From Salinicola halimionae (GTDB taxonomy: Bacteria > Pseudomonadota > Gammaproteobacteria > Pseudomonadales > Halomonadaceae), in assembly GCF_003206065.1 (NCBI RefSeq), contig NZ_PZJQ01000001.1:32444-96443 (forward strand): a DNA stretch of 64,000 bases. Direction: 5' to 3'. The notes under the pieces are model-generated. The model was not told the origin of the DNA, did not search any database, and saw only the letters and a program-made list of their open reading frames with translations. The position numbers were made by a program, and so were the translations under genes. Of this stretch, positions 18,840 to 28,128 are shown piece by piece; within the stretch, counting starts at the first letter, position 1, and each line of letters begins with the position of its first letter.

Positions 18840-20759
18840 ATGTCTCCGGGGCATGATGCCAAACGGGACAGGGATCTCCGCAACAGCCGCCAGGCAAACG
18901 ATAACGACGATAAACGACGAGCTATGTGGCCTTACTTTACGCTGAATCGACCGCTGATCTGGTTGGCAGTAGCGGCGCTGGCTGCCGCTAGTGTATTGCC
19001 ACTGCTCACCCTCCGGCTGGCTGCAGTGGCGGTCGTGGCCGTTGGCGTGGCCGATGGCTGGCGCCAGATCCGACGCGAACATCAGCTGAGGCGCTTGAGC
19101 GAGCAGGCCCTCGAGCTCTCCCAGGAGGGAGTGATGATCACCAATGCGGCTAATCGTATCGTGACCATCAACCCCGCCTTCACTCAGATCACCGGCTATA
19201 CCCTCGACGAAATTCGGGGACTCGATCCGTCCGCGCTCTCTGCGGGCCGCCATGACAAGGCGTTCTACGATCGCTACTGGCAGACGCTGAAAACCACTGG
19301 CCACTGGGAAGGCGAAATCTGGAACCAGCGCAAGCACGGCGACCAGTACCCCGAGTGGGTGCGGATCCAGGCCTGTCGCGATGGAAAGGGGAAGATTTCC
19401 CATTATGTGGGGATATTCACCGACATCAGCCGACACAAGGCTCGGGAGCAGGATCTACGCCGCATCGGTTTCGAGGATCCGTTGACTGGCCTGCCCAACC
19501 GGCGGCGTCTGCATGATCTGCTGGCCTCACGGCTTCGCCATCTGCGTGCAGGAGAAGGGCTGGACCTGGCACTGATCGACATCGACGCCTTCAAGGCGAT
19601 CAACGATAATCTGGGCTTCGATAGCGGGGATCGCCTGCTGTCTCGCTTCGGTCAGCGCCTGGCAGCTCAGGTGGCCGGTGGCATCGTCGGGCGTCTGGGC
19701 GGCGACGAATTCATGGTCATTCGTACCACGACCTACGACGATCACGAAAAGTGGGTGGCCAGCCTGCGCGACCACTTGAGCGAACCCTTCGAAATCGACG
19801 AGAGCTCGTTACACCTGGGCTTGACCATCGGCAGTTGTCGGGCACCCGAAGATGGTAACGACCCCAACGTGCTGTTTCAGAGGCTCGAATCCGCGCTTTA
19901 TAGTGCCAAGCGCCACGGTCGGAATCATGATCGACGCTTTCGCCCTTCGCTGGAAATCGAAGCCGACCGCCAACTGACCATCCTCAACGAACTACGCCAG
20001 GCCCTGGCCCAGGGCTCCCAGCTGGAGGTCTATTATCAGACCCAGCATCGTCTCGACGATGGCGGAATGGTGGGTATGGAAGCACTGCTGCGTTGGCATC
20101 ACCCCGAACACGGGCTGATTCTGCCCAGCGAGTTCATTCCGCTGGCGGAACGCCATGGGTTGATGCCAGCGTTGGGAAGCTGGGTCATCGACCAGGCCGT
20201 GGCACAGCTAGCGACCTGGCGAGGTCAGGGGCTCGAAGTGGTCCCCATCTGGGTCAATCTATCGGCACTACAGTTGATTCAAGGCGACCTGGAATCCCAC
20301 CTGATCTCGACATTGAATCAGTATCGAGTGCCGGCGCGGCTGCTGGGCCTGGAGCTGACCGAATCGGTACTACTCGACGAGCGCGCCGGCGATATCTCGT
20401 TGCGCCTCGAAGCGCTACGGCGGCAGGGATTGCAAATCGCGATCGACGATTTCGGTACCGGTTACTCGTCGATGGCTTATCTCAAGCGCCTGCCGATCGA
20501 CAAGCTGAAGCTCGACCGGGAATTCATTCGCGCGCTGCCGCACGACCATGCCGATGCCGCGATCACCTCGGCGGTGTTGGCGATGGCCCAGGGTCTGCAT
20601 CTCGATGTGATCGCCGAAGGCGTAGAAACCATCGAACAACGGGACTTTCTGCTGGCAAGAGGGTGCCGCCACGTACAGGGCTACCTCTACGCGCGACCGC
20701 AACCGGCTGGCGAGGTGGAGAACCGGCTTCGACAGGCAGTGGAAAGCGTCTACTCCTGA
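18840..20759 (+). CDS. PAS-GGDEF-EAL cyclic-di-GMP signalling protein
   Basis: Membrane-anchored bifunctional c-di-GMP enzyme of 639 residues. Order: charged N-terminal tail (1-28), two hydrophobic segments (about 33-72), PAS domain (about 90-205), GGDEF domain with an intact RLGGDEF (motif at 287-291), EAL domain with intact MEALLRWHHP (about 413-422), TESVLL, DDFGTGYSS (about 534-542) and EGVET. Both catalytic sites look functional; no RxxD inhibitory site is seen five residues before GGDEF. The PAS has no LOV-type cysteine motif. The start is uncertain: 18840 and 18924 (which begins directly before the first membrane segment) both lack a good ribosome site. It may feed PgaCD. Confidence 0.9.
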   Translation: MSPGHDAKRDRDLRNSRQANDNDDKRRAMWPYFTLNRPLIWLAVAALAAASVLPLLTLRLAAVAVVAVGVADGWRQIRREHQLRRLSEQALELSQEGVMITNAANRIVTINPAFTQITGYTLDEIRGLDPSALSAGRHDKAFYDRYWQTLKTTGHWEGEIWNQRKHGDQYPEWVRIQACRDGKGKISHYVGIFTDISRHKAREQDLRRIGFEDPLTGLPNRRRLHDLLASRLRHLRAGEGLDLALIDIDAFKAINDNLGFDSGDRLLSRFGQRLAAQVAGGIVGRLGGDEFMVIRTTTYDDHEKWVASLRDHLSEPFEIDESSLHLGLTIGSCRAPEDGNDPNVLFQRLESALYSAKRHGRNHDRRFRPSLEIEADRQLTILNELRQALAQGSQLEVYYQTQHRLDDGGMVGMEALLRWHHPEHGLILPSEFIPLAERHGLMPALGSWVIDQAVAQLATWRGQGLEVVPIWVNLSALQLIQGDLESHLISTLNQYRVPARLLGLELTESVLLDERAGDISLRLEALRRQGLQIAIDDFGTGYSSMAYLKRLPIDKLKLDREFIRALPHDHADAAITSAVLAMAQGLHLDVIAEGVETIEQRDFLLARGCRHVQGYLYARPQPAGEVENRLRQAVESVYS

Positions 20760-20802
20760 CCGGGTAATCGGCAGTAAGCGGATCCCAGCCCATCAGTCGC
20801 GG

Positions 20803-22080
20803 TCACACGCCACCGGTCAAGGGGGCACGGCGGGCGCCGGGTTTGGCCAGCAACAGGTGGCAGGTACCGATCGCGCGCTCCAGAAAGCCGCCCTCGCAGT
20901 AGCAGAGATAGTAACGCCACATGCGAATGAAACGCTCGTCATAGCCCAGCTTCCGGACCTGCTCGAGACTGGACTCGAAACGCAGGCGCCATTCGCGCAA
21001 CGTGCGCGCATAGTGCAGACCGATCTCGTCGAGATCGAGCAGATTGAGTTGGGTATTTCGACTCAAGCCATTGAGCAGGGCGGTGTGGGAAGGCAGAAAG
21101 CCGCCGGGGAAGATATGGCGTTTGATGAAATCCATCTCGCGCTTGGCTGCCTCAAAGCGTTGGTCGCGAATGGTGATGCACTGGAGTAGCGCCAGGCCGT
21201 CCGGCGTCAGCAACCGGTCGACGCAGCTCAGATAGGTGCCCAGGTACTGATGGCCCACGGCCTCGACCATTTCGACCGAGACCAGCCGATCGAAGCGTCC
21301 TTCGAGATTTCGGTAATCGTCCTTGAGCAGCGTGATCCGGTCTTCGAGCCCGGCCTCGCGCACGCGGGCCGCGGTATAGGCATACTGCTCTTCGGAGATG
21401 GTCGTGGTGGTGACGCGACAGCCTCGGGTCCTCGCAGCATGAATCGCCAATCCTCCCCAGCCGGTGCCGATCTCCAATAGGTGGTGATGAGGCTCGAGTG
21501 CGAGTTTGTCGAGAATGACGTCGAGCTTGTGCGTCGACGCCTCCTCCAGCGAGGCCTGCGGATGGGGAAACAGGGCGCTCGAATACATCCAGTGTTCGCG
21601 ATCCAGGAACGTGGCGAATAGCGCGTTTCCCAGGTCGTAGTGCGCTGCGATGTGGCGTTTCGAGCGTCGGGTGGTGTTGCGCTGCAGCGTGTAGAGAGCG
21701 GCCAGTGCCCAACGGCTGAGCCGGGCGGTGCCGTTCTCCATGCGGTCATTGACCCGTTCGACATTGCGTGCGAACAGCCGAATCAGTCCGACCAGATCAT
21801 CGACTTCCCAAGCGCCGTCCATGTAGGCCTCGGCAACGCCCACTGTGCCGCCGAAGGCGAAGCGGCGCCAGACGTCGGCATCGTGAATGATGATCTCGGC
21901 CTGGATCGCAGGAGTATCGGGTGTCGGCTGGCCCAGCTCGAGGATCTCGTTGCCCTCACGCAATGTGAGCCGGCCACCTTCGAGCGCATCGAGCGCCTTG
22001 ATCAGACGGGGACGAAGCCAGCGCGACAGGCGTGGCGCTTCCGGATTACGTTGAGCGGCCGAAGAGCGGGCGGTCGTCAT
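20803..22080 (-). CDS. cfa: Cyclopropane-fatty-acyl-phospholipid synthase family methyltransferase
   Basis: SAM-dependent methyltransferase acting on unsaturated acyl chains of membrane phospholipids, 425 residues. The SAM-binding motif is LEIGTGWGGLA (about 200); YDLGN, MYSSALF and the catalytic region MVEAVGHQYLGTY, with its Glu and His, are present. The true start at 22080 (ATG overlapping the DUF1365 stop) is chosen over a much longer open frame. It is last in the MerR-photolyase cluster. Cluster homologues in Rhodobacter (UfaM) make methylated furan-fatty-acid precursors rather than cyclopropane rings, so the product here may not be a classical cyclopropane lipid. Confidence 0.88.
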   Translation of the reverse strand: MTTARSSAAQRNPEAPRLSRWLRPRLIKALDALEGGRLTLREGNEILELGQPTPDTPAIQAEIIIHDADVWRRFAFGGTVGVAEAYMDGAWEVDDLVGLIRLFARNVERVNDRMENGTARLSRWALAALYTLQRNTTRRSKRHIAAHYDLGNALFATFLDREHWMYSSALFPHPQASLEEASTHKLDVILDKLALEPHHHLLEIGTGWGGLAIHAARTRGCRVTTTTISEEQYAYTAARVREAGLEDRITLLKDDYRNLEGRFDRLVSVEMVEAVGHQYLGTYLSCVDRLLTPDGLALLQCITIRDQRFEAAKREMDFIKRHIFPGGFLPSHTALLNGLSRNTQLNLLDLDEIGLHYARTLREWRLRFESSLEQVRKLGYDERFIRMWRYYLCYCEGGFLERAIGTCHLLLAKPGARRAPLTGGV

Positions 22081-22859
22081 GACGAAGGTGTCTCCCGTCC
22101 GGGATGGTCGTGAATCGGCGTGCGCTTCAGCCAGAGCCTGAGCGCTTGCCAGTGAATGGTGACGATGGTCTTGAGCGTCATGCCGGGATGCTTGATCAGC
22201 TCTGTCACCAGCGCACGGCGTGTCGCCGGCTTGAGTGTCAGGGTCAGGGTGGCGTCGAAGTGGCGCGCCTCTGCGTGCCACGTTTCCATGTGCATCATCA
22301 GCCGACTATTCGGCGTGTGGGAGCGCGGCGTGTTGAAACGCCAGTAATAGCGCATCTCCATCGGATTGAACGGCGAGACATGCAGACGCTTGTCGAAAGT
22401 GGCCTGCTGCGAATGTCGATCGGGATCGACCCAGCAGGCGTAGACCTGGCGTTCGCGCCAGGGCGTGTTGGTGACTTCGCCTAGAATGGCCTGCAGTCTG
22501 TCTTGCCGATCGTAGGCGTAATACAGCGTCAACGGGTTGAACAGCATGCCGAACAGGCGGATCTGGCTCAGCATGCGAATCGGTCCGTCCGGTGCGCTGC
22601 CCAGCTCGGCGCTCAGGCGGGCGCGTACGGCGTCGGCCAACGGCAGCTCATGGGGCGCCAGATAATCCTCGCGCCGGAAGCGGGCCGGTGCGCTGCGCCG
22701 GGTGCCGAATCCTGGGGTGCGAGTCAGCAGCGCCGGCAATTCATCGAGATCCAGCCACAGCATCCACACGCGGTAATCAAAGGCGTGCCAACGAGGCAGG
22801 AACCGCCGATGCCGCAGATGTCCTACCGCGAGCCGGCTATGGAAACAGGGGTTGCTCAT
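22077..22859 (-). CDS. DUF1365 family protein
   Basis: A 260-residue protein of the DUF1365 family, recognisable by the N-terminal run of HSRLAVGHLRHRR followed by FDYRVWMLWLDLDEL and by FNPLTLYY further on. The biochemical function is unknown; the family almost always sits between a flavin amine-oxidase-like gene and a Cfa-like methyltransferase, so a role in the same lipid modification is inferred. It overlaps both neighbours by four bases, indicating strict translational coupling. Confidence 0.88.
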   Translation of the reverse strand: MSNPCFHSRLAVGHLRHRRFLPRWHAFDYRVWMLWLDLDELPALLTRTPGFGTRRSAPARFRREDYLAPHELPLADAVRARLSAELGSAPDGPIRMLSQIRLFGMLFNPLTLYYAYDRQDRLQAILGEVTNTPWRERQVYACWVDPDRHSQQATFDKRLHVSPFNPMEMRYYWRFNTPRSHTPNSRLMMHMETWHAEARHFDATLTLTLKPATRRALVTELIKHPGMTLKTIVTIHWQALRLWLKRTPIHDHPGRETPSS

Positions 22860-24184
22860 GCGGTTTCACCTTGGCGCTCGGCCGTTGCAGCCGAGGTGGC
22901 CGACGCCGCCTGTGGCGTGTTGCCGTCGATGGATTCGACCACGCGCAGGGCGCTCCAGACGCCGTCTTCATGAAAACCGTTGCGCCAGTAAGCGCCGCAG
23001 AAGTGGGTGCGCCGGGCGCTTCGGGATATCTCGTCGTGGCGAGCCTGCGCCTGCTGCGCAGCAAAGGTGAACTGGGGGTGTGCATATTCGAATCGACCTA
23101 GCACATGAGCGGGATCGATGCTGTCGTCATCGTTGAGCGTCACGCAGAAGGTGGTGTCGCTGTTCAGCTGTTGGAGGATGTTCATGTTGTAGGTGACTGG
23201 CACGCAGGCATCGGCATTGCGGCCATCGAGACGATAGTTCCAGCTGGCCCAGGCTCTCCGCCGTCGCGGGAGCATGGCGATATCGGTGTGCAGCACGACA
23301 CTGTTCCGGCGATAACCGATCGCACTCAAGATTTCTCGCTCGGTATCGCTGGCCTGCGCATCGAGAATGCGCAGAGCCTGATCGCTGTGGCAGGCGAACA
23401 CGACCTGATCGAAGCGCCGTTCGCCGGCAGCGGTCGCGAGCGTCACGCCCTCGGCGTCGCGGTGAAGACCCGTGACGGGCGTTTCGAGATGAACCCGCTC
23501 ACGATAGGGCGCGACTAGCGGATCAATATAGGTCCGGGAGCCGCCCGCGATCGTGCGCCACTGCGGGCGATCGGTCAGTGATAGCAAGCCATGATGATGA
23601 AAGAAGCGCACAAAAAACCGCGCCGGAAAATCGCGCATGCTGGCTTCGCTGGCGGACCAGATCGCGCCGCCCATGGGAAGCAGATAGCGGCGGTGAAAAT
23701 CCTCGCCGTAACCGCCACTGGCCAGATAGTCACCCAGCGTGAGTGTTTCCGGCAGGCGCTCGGATTGGAAATCATGGCTGGCGCGGCGGTTGAAACGAAC
23801 GATGTCCTTCAGCAGCCGGTAGAAGCGGGGGCTCAGCAGATTACGGCGCTGGGCGAACAGGCTGGCGAGCGTATGGCCGTTGTATTCGAAGTCGCGGCCG
23901 GTCTCGTGGACCGAAAAGCTCATCTCGGTCGCCTGCCCCGACACCCCCAGCGACGCCATCAACGCCTCGAAATGGGGATAGGTCCGATCGTTGTAGACGA
24001 TGAAACCGGTATCGATTGCGTGTTGTTCGGCCCCGGTGTCGACATCGATGGTCGCGGTGTGGCCGCCGAGACGTGAGTCAGCCTCGAACAGCGAGACCTG
24101 ATGCCGGCGAGCGAGATAATGCGCTGCGGTCATCCCGGCGATCCCGCCGCCGATCACTACGATCTGCTGGGCCGGCGGCATCAT
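22856..24184 (-). CDS. FAD-dependent amine-oxidase-like protein
   Basis: Flavoprotein of 442 residues with an N-terminal Rossmann motif VVIGGGIAGM followed by the acidic FEADSRLGGHT segment, as in amine oxidases and phytoene-desaturase-like enzymes. Family members travel with DUF1365 and Cfa-like genes, and I infer oxidation or desaturation of a membrane acyl chain. A second ATG directly follows the first (24184 and 24181). It overlaps the SDR gene upstream and DUF1365 downstream by four bases each. Confidence 0.87.
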   Translation of the reverse strand: MMPPAQQIVVIGGGIAGMTAAHYLARRHQVSLFEADSRLGGHTATIDVDTGAEQHAIDTGFIVYNDRTYPHFEALMASLGVSGQATEMSFSVHETGRDFEYNGHTLASLFAQRRNLLSPRFYRLLKDIVRFNRRASHDFQSERLPETLTLGDYLASGGYGEDFHRRYLLPMGGAIWSASEASMRDFPARFFVRFFHHHGLLSLTDRPQWRTIAGGSRTYIDPLVAPYRERVHLETPVTGLHRDAEGVTLATAAGERRFDQVVFACHSDQALRILDAQASDTEREILSAIGYRRNSVVLHTDIAMLPRRRRAWASWNYRLDGRNADACVPVTYNMNILQQLNSDTTFCVTLNDDDSIDPAHVLGRFEYAHPQFTFAAQQAQARHDEISRSARRTHFCGAYWRNGFHEDGVWSALRVVESIDGNTPQAASATSAATAERQGETA

Positions 24185-24972
24185 GACGAGGCTCCGGCGC
24201 GCTCGCGATTGGCGATACGCAAGCCGAACCGCCGGCGTAGCGCTGGTGGCAGAATGCCGAGCGCCTTGACCATGAAGGTGAAGCGCTTGGGGAAATGGAT
24301 GTCGAGTCGGCGATGCTCGAGACCGTCGATGATGTAGTCGGCGGCCTGGCCGGCGTCGATCTGCATCGGCATCGAGAAATCGTTGCGCTCGGTCAGCGGC
24401 GTCTCGACGAAACCCGGATGAATGACGCTGACGTCGATCGACTCGGCGGCGAGGTCGAGACGCAGGGATTCCAGGAAATGCGAGATCGCGGCCTTGGATG
24501 CACCGTAGGCTTCTGCCCGAGGTAGCGGCAGGTAAGCGGCCGCGCTGGAAACGCCCGCTAACAGTGGGGGGCGGTCACCACCTCTGGCCTGGCGCAGTAG
24601 TGGCAGGGCAGCTTCGATGGCGTAAAGCGTGCCATGAAAATTGGTCGAGAACACCCGCTCGACCAGATCGACGTCGAATTGGCTCACGTCCAGATATTCG
24701 CAGGTACCGGCGTTGAGCAAGGCAATATCGAGGCAGCCAAAGGCGTTGTCGATGGCGTTGCCGGCGCGTCGCGTCGCGTCGCGATCGGTGAGATCGGCGG
24801 GCACCACCAATGCGTTATCATGGGTGGCCGCCAGTGCCTGGAGCGACTCTTCTCGACGCGCGGTTAACGCCACGCGGTGGCCATCGGCCAGCAGGCGCTT
24901 GGCCAGCGCTTCACCGATGCCCGATGTCGCCCCCGTCAGCCAGATGCGTCGGGACCCCGATAGACTCGCCAT
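24181..24972 (-). CDS. Short-chain dehydrogenase/reductase
   Basis: Classical SDR of 263 residues: cofactor motif TGATSGIG (14-21), NAG (about 90), Ser of SSAAAY and catalytic YGASK about 13 residues on. A basic C-terminal tail with a hydrophobic stretch (about 235-250) suggests membrane contact. GGGGAAGAG lies just upstream of the ATG. Stop and FAD-gene start overlap. The substrate is unknown; its fixed place in this cluster suggests a lipid-derived alcohol or ketone. Confidence 0.88.
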   Translation of the reverse strand: MASLSGSRRIWLTGATSGIGEALAKRLLADGHRVALTARREESLQALAATHDNALVVPADLTDRDATRRAGNAIDNAFGCLDIALLNAGTCEYLDVSQFDVDLVERVFSTNFHGTLYAIEAALPLLRQARGGDRPPLLAGVSSAAAYLPLPRAEAYGASKAAISHFLESLRLDLAAESIDVSVIHPGFVETPLTERNDFSMPMQIDAGQAADYIIDGLEHRRLDIHFPKRFTFMVKALGILPPALRRRFGLRIANRERAGASS

Positions 24973-25083
24973 GACTCTTCCCCTTCCCTTGGAAAACGCG
25001 CCTCCGCTGTCGACGGCTGATAACGATAGCCGGTGTCAGTGGACGGATTTCAGTAGACGATGTCGGTATCCGTAAAACGACGA

Positions 25084-25524
25084 CTACAGGCGTTTCTTGA
25101 CGCCTCGAATCATCCAGCCCAGCAGCGGCAGCCGTTCATACAGCATGGCGCCGACATCGAAGTAGTCGCGGTGGAGGCAGACACGCTGACCTTGCCATTG
25201 CAGCCGCGAACAGCCGGCCACGTTGACGGTACGGCCGCCGTTCAATCTTGGATGCGTCAGCTGCATGGTCCAGGTCAAAAAGCTCGTGTCGCCGACTGTC
25301 TGACGATCATGAAAATCGAAGTGGCAGTGCTGTACGCCATGAAGCAGTTCGGCGTAATAAGCCATGACGCGCTCACGACCGACGTGATGATGAAGCGGGT
25401 CGGTAAAATCCACATCGTGGCTGTAGCACTCGGCCAGCGCCGGCAGTTCGCTCGTCGTCAGTGGCTGAAACCGAGCACAGAAATGAGTCACCGAATCGGT
25501 GCTGGGCATCTCGGGTGTCGTCAC
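25084..25524 (-). CDS. NTF2-like (SnoaL-type) protein
   Basis: Small protein (146 residues) of the NTF2/SnoaL fold, with the typical early segment ALAECYSHDVDFTDPLH and central FHDRQTVGDTSFLTWTM beta strands. Start chosen at the GTG at 25524 because AGGAGG lies five bases upstream; a TTG eight codons earlier is possible. NTF2-like proteins of this cluster type are found beside SDR and Cfa-like genes, but no reaction is assigned. It lies 75 bp and 111 bp from its neighbours on the same strand. Confidence 0.8.
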   Translation of the reverse strand: MTTPEMPSTDSVTHFCARFQPLTTSELPALAECYSHDVDFTDPLHHHVGRERVMAYYAELLHGVQHCHFDFHDRQTVGDTSFLTWTMQLTHPRLNGGRTVNVAGCSRLQWQGQRVCLHRDYFDVGAMLYERLPLLGWMIRGVKKRL

Positions 25525-25623
25525 AATGGCCTCCTGGATCGCAGGCAATAGAAGAGGGCAAGGGCCCCAGCAAAATCATGGGCGAGCGTTATAGGCGGCG
25601 CTGCCAGCAGTCGTGGCGACAGG

Positions 25624-27078
25624 TCAGCCCAAGTTCTTGAAGGCCTCGAGAGCCCGCTCTCGAGCCCGCCGGTGGTCGACGATCGCTTGTGGGTAGCCCG
25701 TCTGCTGGCGCTGATCCGCGCTGGGTAGGTGGCGCGACTTGACCGGTAGCGCGGCCAGCTCCGGTAGCCAATGGGTGATGAATTCGGCGTCCGGATCGAA
25801 GCGCCGGGACTGGGTGGTCGGGTTGAATATCCGAAAATAGGGTGCGGCGTCGGTGCCGGTCGATGCGGCCCACTGCCATCCGCCGTTGTTCGAGGCAAAG
25901 TCGCCGTCGACCAGATGCTGCATGAAAAAAGCCTCGCCGCGGCGCCAGTCGAGCAGCAGGTGCTTGCTTAGGAACATGGCGGTAACCATACGCAGCCGAT
26001 TGTGCATCCAGCCGGTAGCGACCAGTTGCCGCATGGCGGCATCGACCAGTGGAAAGCCGGTGCGGCCCTCGCACCAGGCCTCGAAATCCTTGTCGCTGTA
26101 ACGCCAGCTCAGTTTGTCGGTATCGGATTTGAACGGCCGATAACGACAGACACGGGGAAAACCCACGGCGATGTGTTGATAGAACTCACGCCAGACCAGT
26201 TCGTTGGTCCAGCTTGTCAGTCCGGCATCGCCGTCGCCGAGATGGCCGCCGTTGTTCGCCATGACCGCTTGAAGGCATTGTCGGTAGGAGATCATGCCGG
26301 CCGAAAGATAGGCCGAGAGCTCGCTGGTACCGGCCAGAGCGGGAAAGTCGCGATCATTATCGTAGCGGCGCGAACGCTGCTGCAGGAATCGCGACAGCCG
26401 ATCGGCGGCGGCTTCCTGCCCCGCTGGCCAAGGTTCATCCTCTACCTTGGGCGATGCGGCAAGGACAATCGCAGAGCGGTCCTGCTGAGGAAGTTCGGGA
26501 ATGTCGTCGCCTGAGACACTCGGTTTGGCCTGACGGGAAGGCGTATCACGAAGCGCCAGCTGCTCGCCGCTGATGCGTTGATGCCAGGCTTTGGAAAAGG
26601 GTGTGAAAACCTTGTAATACTCGTTCTGGCCGGTGAGCAGGTCGCCAGGCTCGAACGCGATATGGTCGGTGTAGTCGAACACTCCCAGCCCCGCCTGAAT
26701 AAGCTCAGCCGCGACTTTTTCGTCACGCGAGCGCTCGTCCAGAGGGTATTCGCGATTGAAGTGCAGCGTCTGCGCGCCAACGTCTCGGGCAGCTTTCAGC
26801 AGCGACCCCGGTGCGGCGTCGAAGTCGCCGATGTCACGATAGAGCAGCGGGATGTCGAGCGCAGATAATTCGCTCTGCAGCGCCACAACGCCGCGATGCA
26901 GAAACGAGATCTTGTTGGCTCCATGGCCTTGGCGACGCCACTGGTTCCGACAAGCCAGAAAGATGCCGATCACCGGCCCTTTCTCGGTAGCCGCGCTCAA
27001 TGCGGTGTGATCGAGTGTCCTGAGATCGTTGCGAAACCATACGAGCTGAGTGGATGACGCCGGTGTCGTGACTGCCAT
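25624..27078 (-). CDS. phrB: Deoxyribodipyrimidine photolyase
   Basis: Light-driven CPD photolyase that splits cyclobutane pyrimidine dimers using reduced FAD and an antenna chromophore. At 484 residues it has class I length. Seen: N-terminal antenna domain starting VWFRNDLR, then the FAD domain with TNELVWREFYQH, TGFPLVDAAMRQL, GWMHNRLRM and DFASNNGGWQWAASTGTD, including the class I Asn near N5 of the flavin and the tryptophans of the electron path. It is 132 bp downstream of the MerR gene on the same strand, as in known light-inducible clusters. Confidence 0.95.
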   Translation of the reverse strand: MAVTTPASSTQLVWFRNDLRTLDHTALSAATEKGPVIGIFLACRNQWRRQGHGANKISFLHRGVVALQSELSALDIPLLYRDIGDFDAAPGSLLKAARDVGAQTLHFNREYPLDERSRDEKVAAELIQAGLGVFDYTDHIAFEPGDLLTGQNEYYKVFTPFSKAWHQRISGEQLALRDTPSRQAKPSVSGDDIPELPQQDRSAIVLAASPKVEDEPWPAGQEAAADRLSRFLQQRSRRYDNDRDFPALAGTSELSAYLSAGMISYRQCLQAVMANNGGHLGDGDAGLTSWTNELVWREFYQHIAVGFPRVCRYRPFKSDTDKLSWRYSDKDFEAWCEGRTGFPLVDAAMRQLVATGWMHNRLRMVTAMFLSKHLLLDWRRGEAFFMQHLVDGDFASNNGGWQWAASTGTDAAPYFRIFNPTTQSRRFDPDAEFITHWLPELAALPVKSRHLPSADQRQQTGYPQAIVDHRRARERALEAFKNLG

Positions 27079-27210
27079 GGATACGTCCCTGTTGCCAATG
27101 AGTGATCGACGCTTCCCTGCGTCAACGTTCGTGTGCCCATGTCATTACCTTCAGCGACTCGCCGTGCGAGAAACCGTGATCGATACCATCATGGCCTTCC
27201 GCCAGCGAGG

Positions 27211-28128
27211 TCAGTGGCCGGCGTCGATGACCGAACGCATTCGACTCAGAGCCTGGCTCATGTCTTCACCCAAGATCGCGACCGGGGTGTTCTCGAAATC
27301 AGTGGCACGTATGCGAGCCACTGGCCCCACCAGACACACGGGCACGTCACTCTGCTCCGCCAGCCGCGGGAGTTGCCGACGAATCACATCGCTACGCTCG
27401 GCATGGCTACTGGCAAGCAGCAGCGCCTTGATACCCAGGCGTTCGGTGGCCAGCGGAAACTCGCTCAACGGAATGTCGCCATCGATGAGTTGAACCCGAT
27501 AACCCCCCGCAGAAGCCGCCAGGCCCATCAGCATGGCCCAGAAGCCGCTGCTGTCGTCGGGTAGCCGTGCAACCAGGATTTCACCTGCGTTGCTGACCTG
27601 ATTGGTGTGATAGATGCGGGTACCGATACGGGTGCGCAGGAACGATTCCAGCACTCGCCGTTGCAGCGTGGCGCCAAACTGATCGCCCCAGCGCTCTTCG
27701 AGATGGGCAATTACGGGCTGCCACAGTTCGGCGATGCACAAGCTGACCGGATAGAGCGACAAGCTCTGATTGAACAGCACTTCCAGGCGACCGGTGTCGA
27801 GCGATTCGACCGCGTGGATCAGATGCTGGCGCTGACTGGCCCAGTCTCCCATCTGCGGAGCGGGAGTTTCGACCGCTTCCGGCTGATCGATCAGCTCGCG
27901 TACCTGACTGACCGGAACGCCGCGGTTGAGCCACTGTAGAATGCGTTCGACGCGCTCGATATCGTCGCGGCCATAAAGGCGGTGGCCCTTGGGCGTACGT
28001 TGGGGCCGAATGAGCCCGTAGCGGCGCTCCCAGGCGCGAAGTGTGACGGAGTTGACGCCGGTGAGTCGCGATACTTCACGAATCGGGTAGAGCGGCGCGG
28101 CACTGGAATCCAAGGCCTTGTAAGTCAT
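27211..28128 (-). CDS. MerR-family regulator with LitR/CarH-like fold lacking B12 ligands
   Basis: Transcription regulator of 305 residues. The N-terminal MerR winged helix (about 14-80) includes IREVSRLTGVNSVTLRAWERRYG. The rest aligns with the helical bundle and Rossmann-like domain of CarH/LitR cobalamin photoreceptors, e.g. FLRTRI (163-168) against FLRARL. Residues that hold cobalamin in CarH are replaced: after Trp147 the His is Gly148, the Glu-His pair is Arg157-Arg158, and the lower axial His falls on Ser194. This matches the B12-independent class II LitR type known from Pseudomonas, where a separate LOV photosensor is involved; none is encoded in this window. Strong AGGAGG ribosome site. 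Probably an autoregulated repressor of the downstream cluster. Confidence 0.9.
   Translation of the reverse strand: MTYKALDSSAAPLYPIREVSRLTGVNSVTLRAWERRYGLIRPQRTPKGHRLYGRDDIERVERILQWLNRGVPVSQVRELIDQPEAVETPAPQMGDWASQRQHLIHAVESLDTGRLEVLFNQSLSLYPVSLCIAELWQPVIAHLEERWGDQFGATLQRRVLESFLRTRIGTRIYHTNQVSNAGEILVARLPDDSSGFWAMLMGLAASAGGYRVQLIDGDIPLSEFPLATERLGIKALLLASSHAERSDVIRRQLPRLAEQSDVPVCLVGPVARIRATDFENTPVAILGEDMSQALSRMRSVIDAGH

Noticed and set aside
18840-20759. PAS domain considered as the missing LOV photosensor partner of the MerR regulator
   Set aside because: The PAS segment has no NCRFLQ-like cysteine motif.
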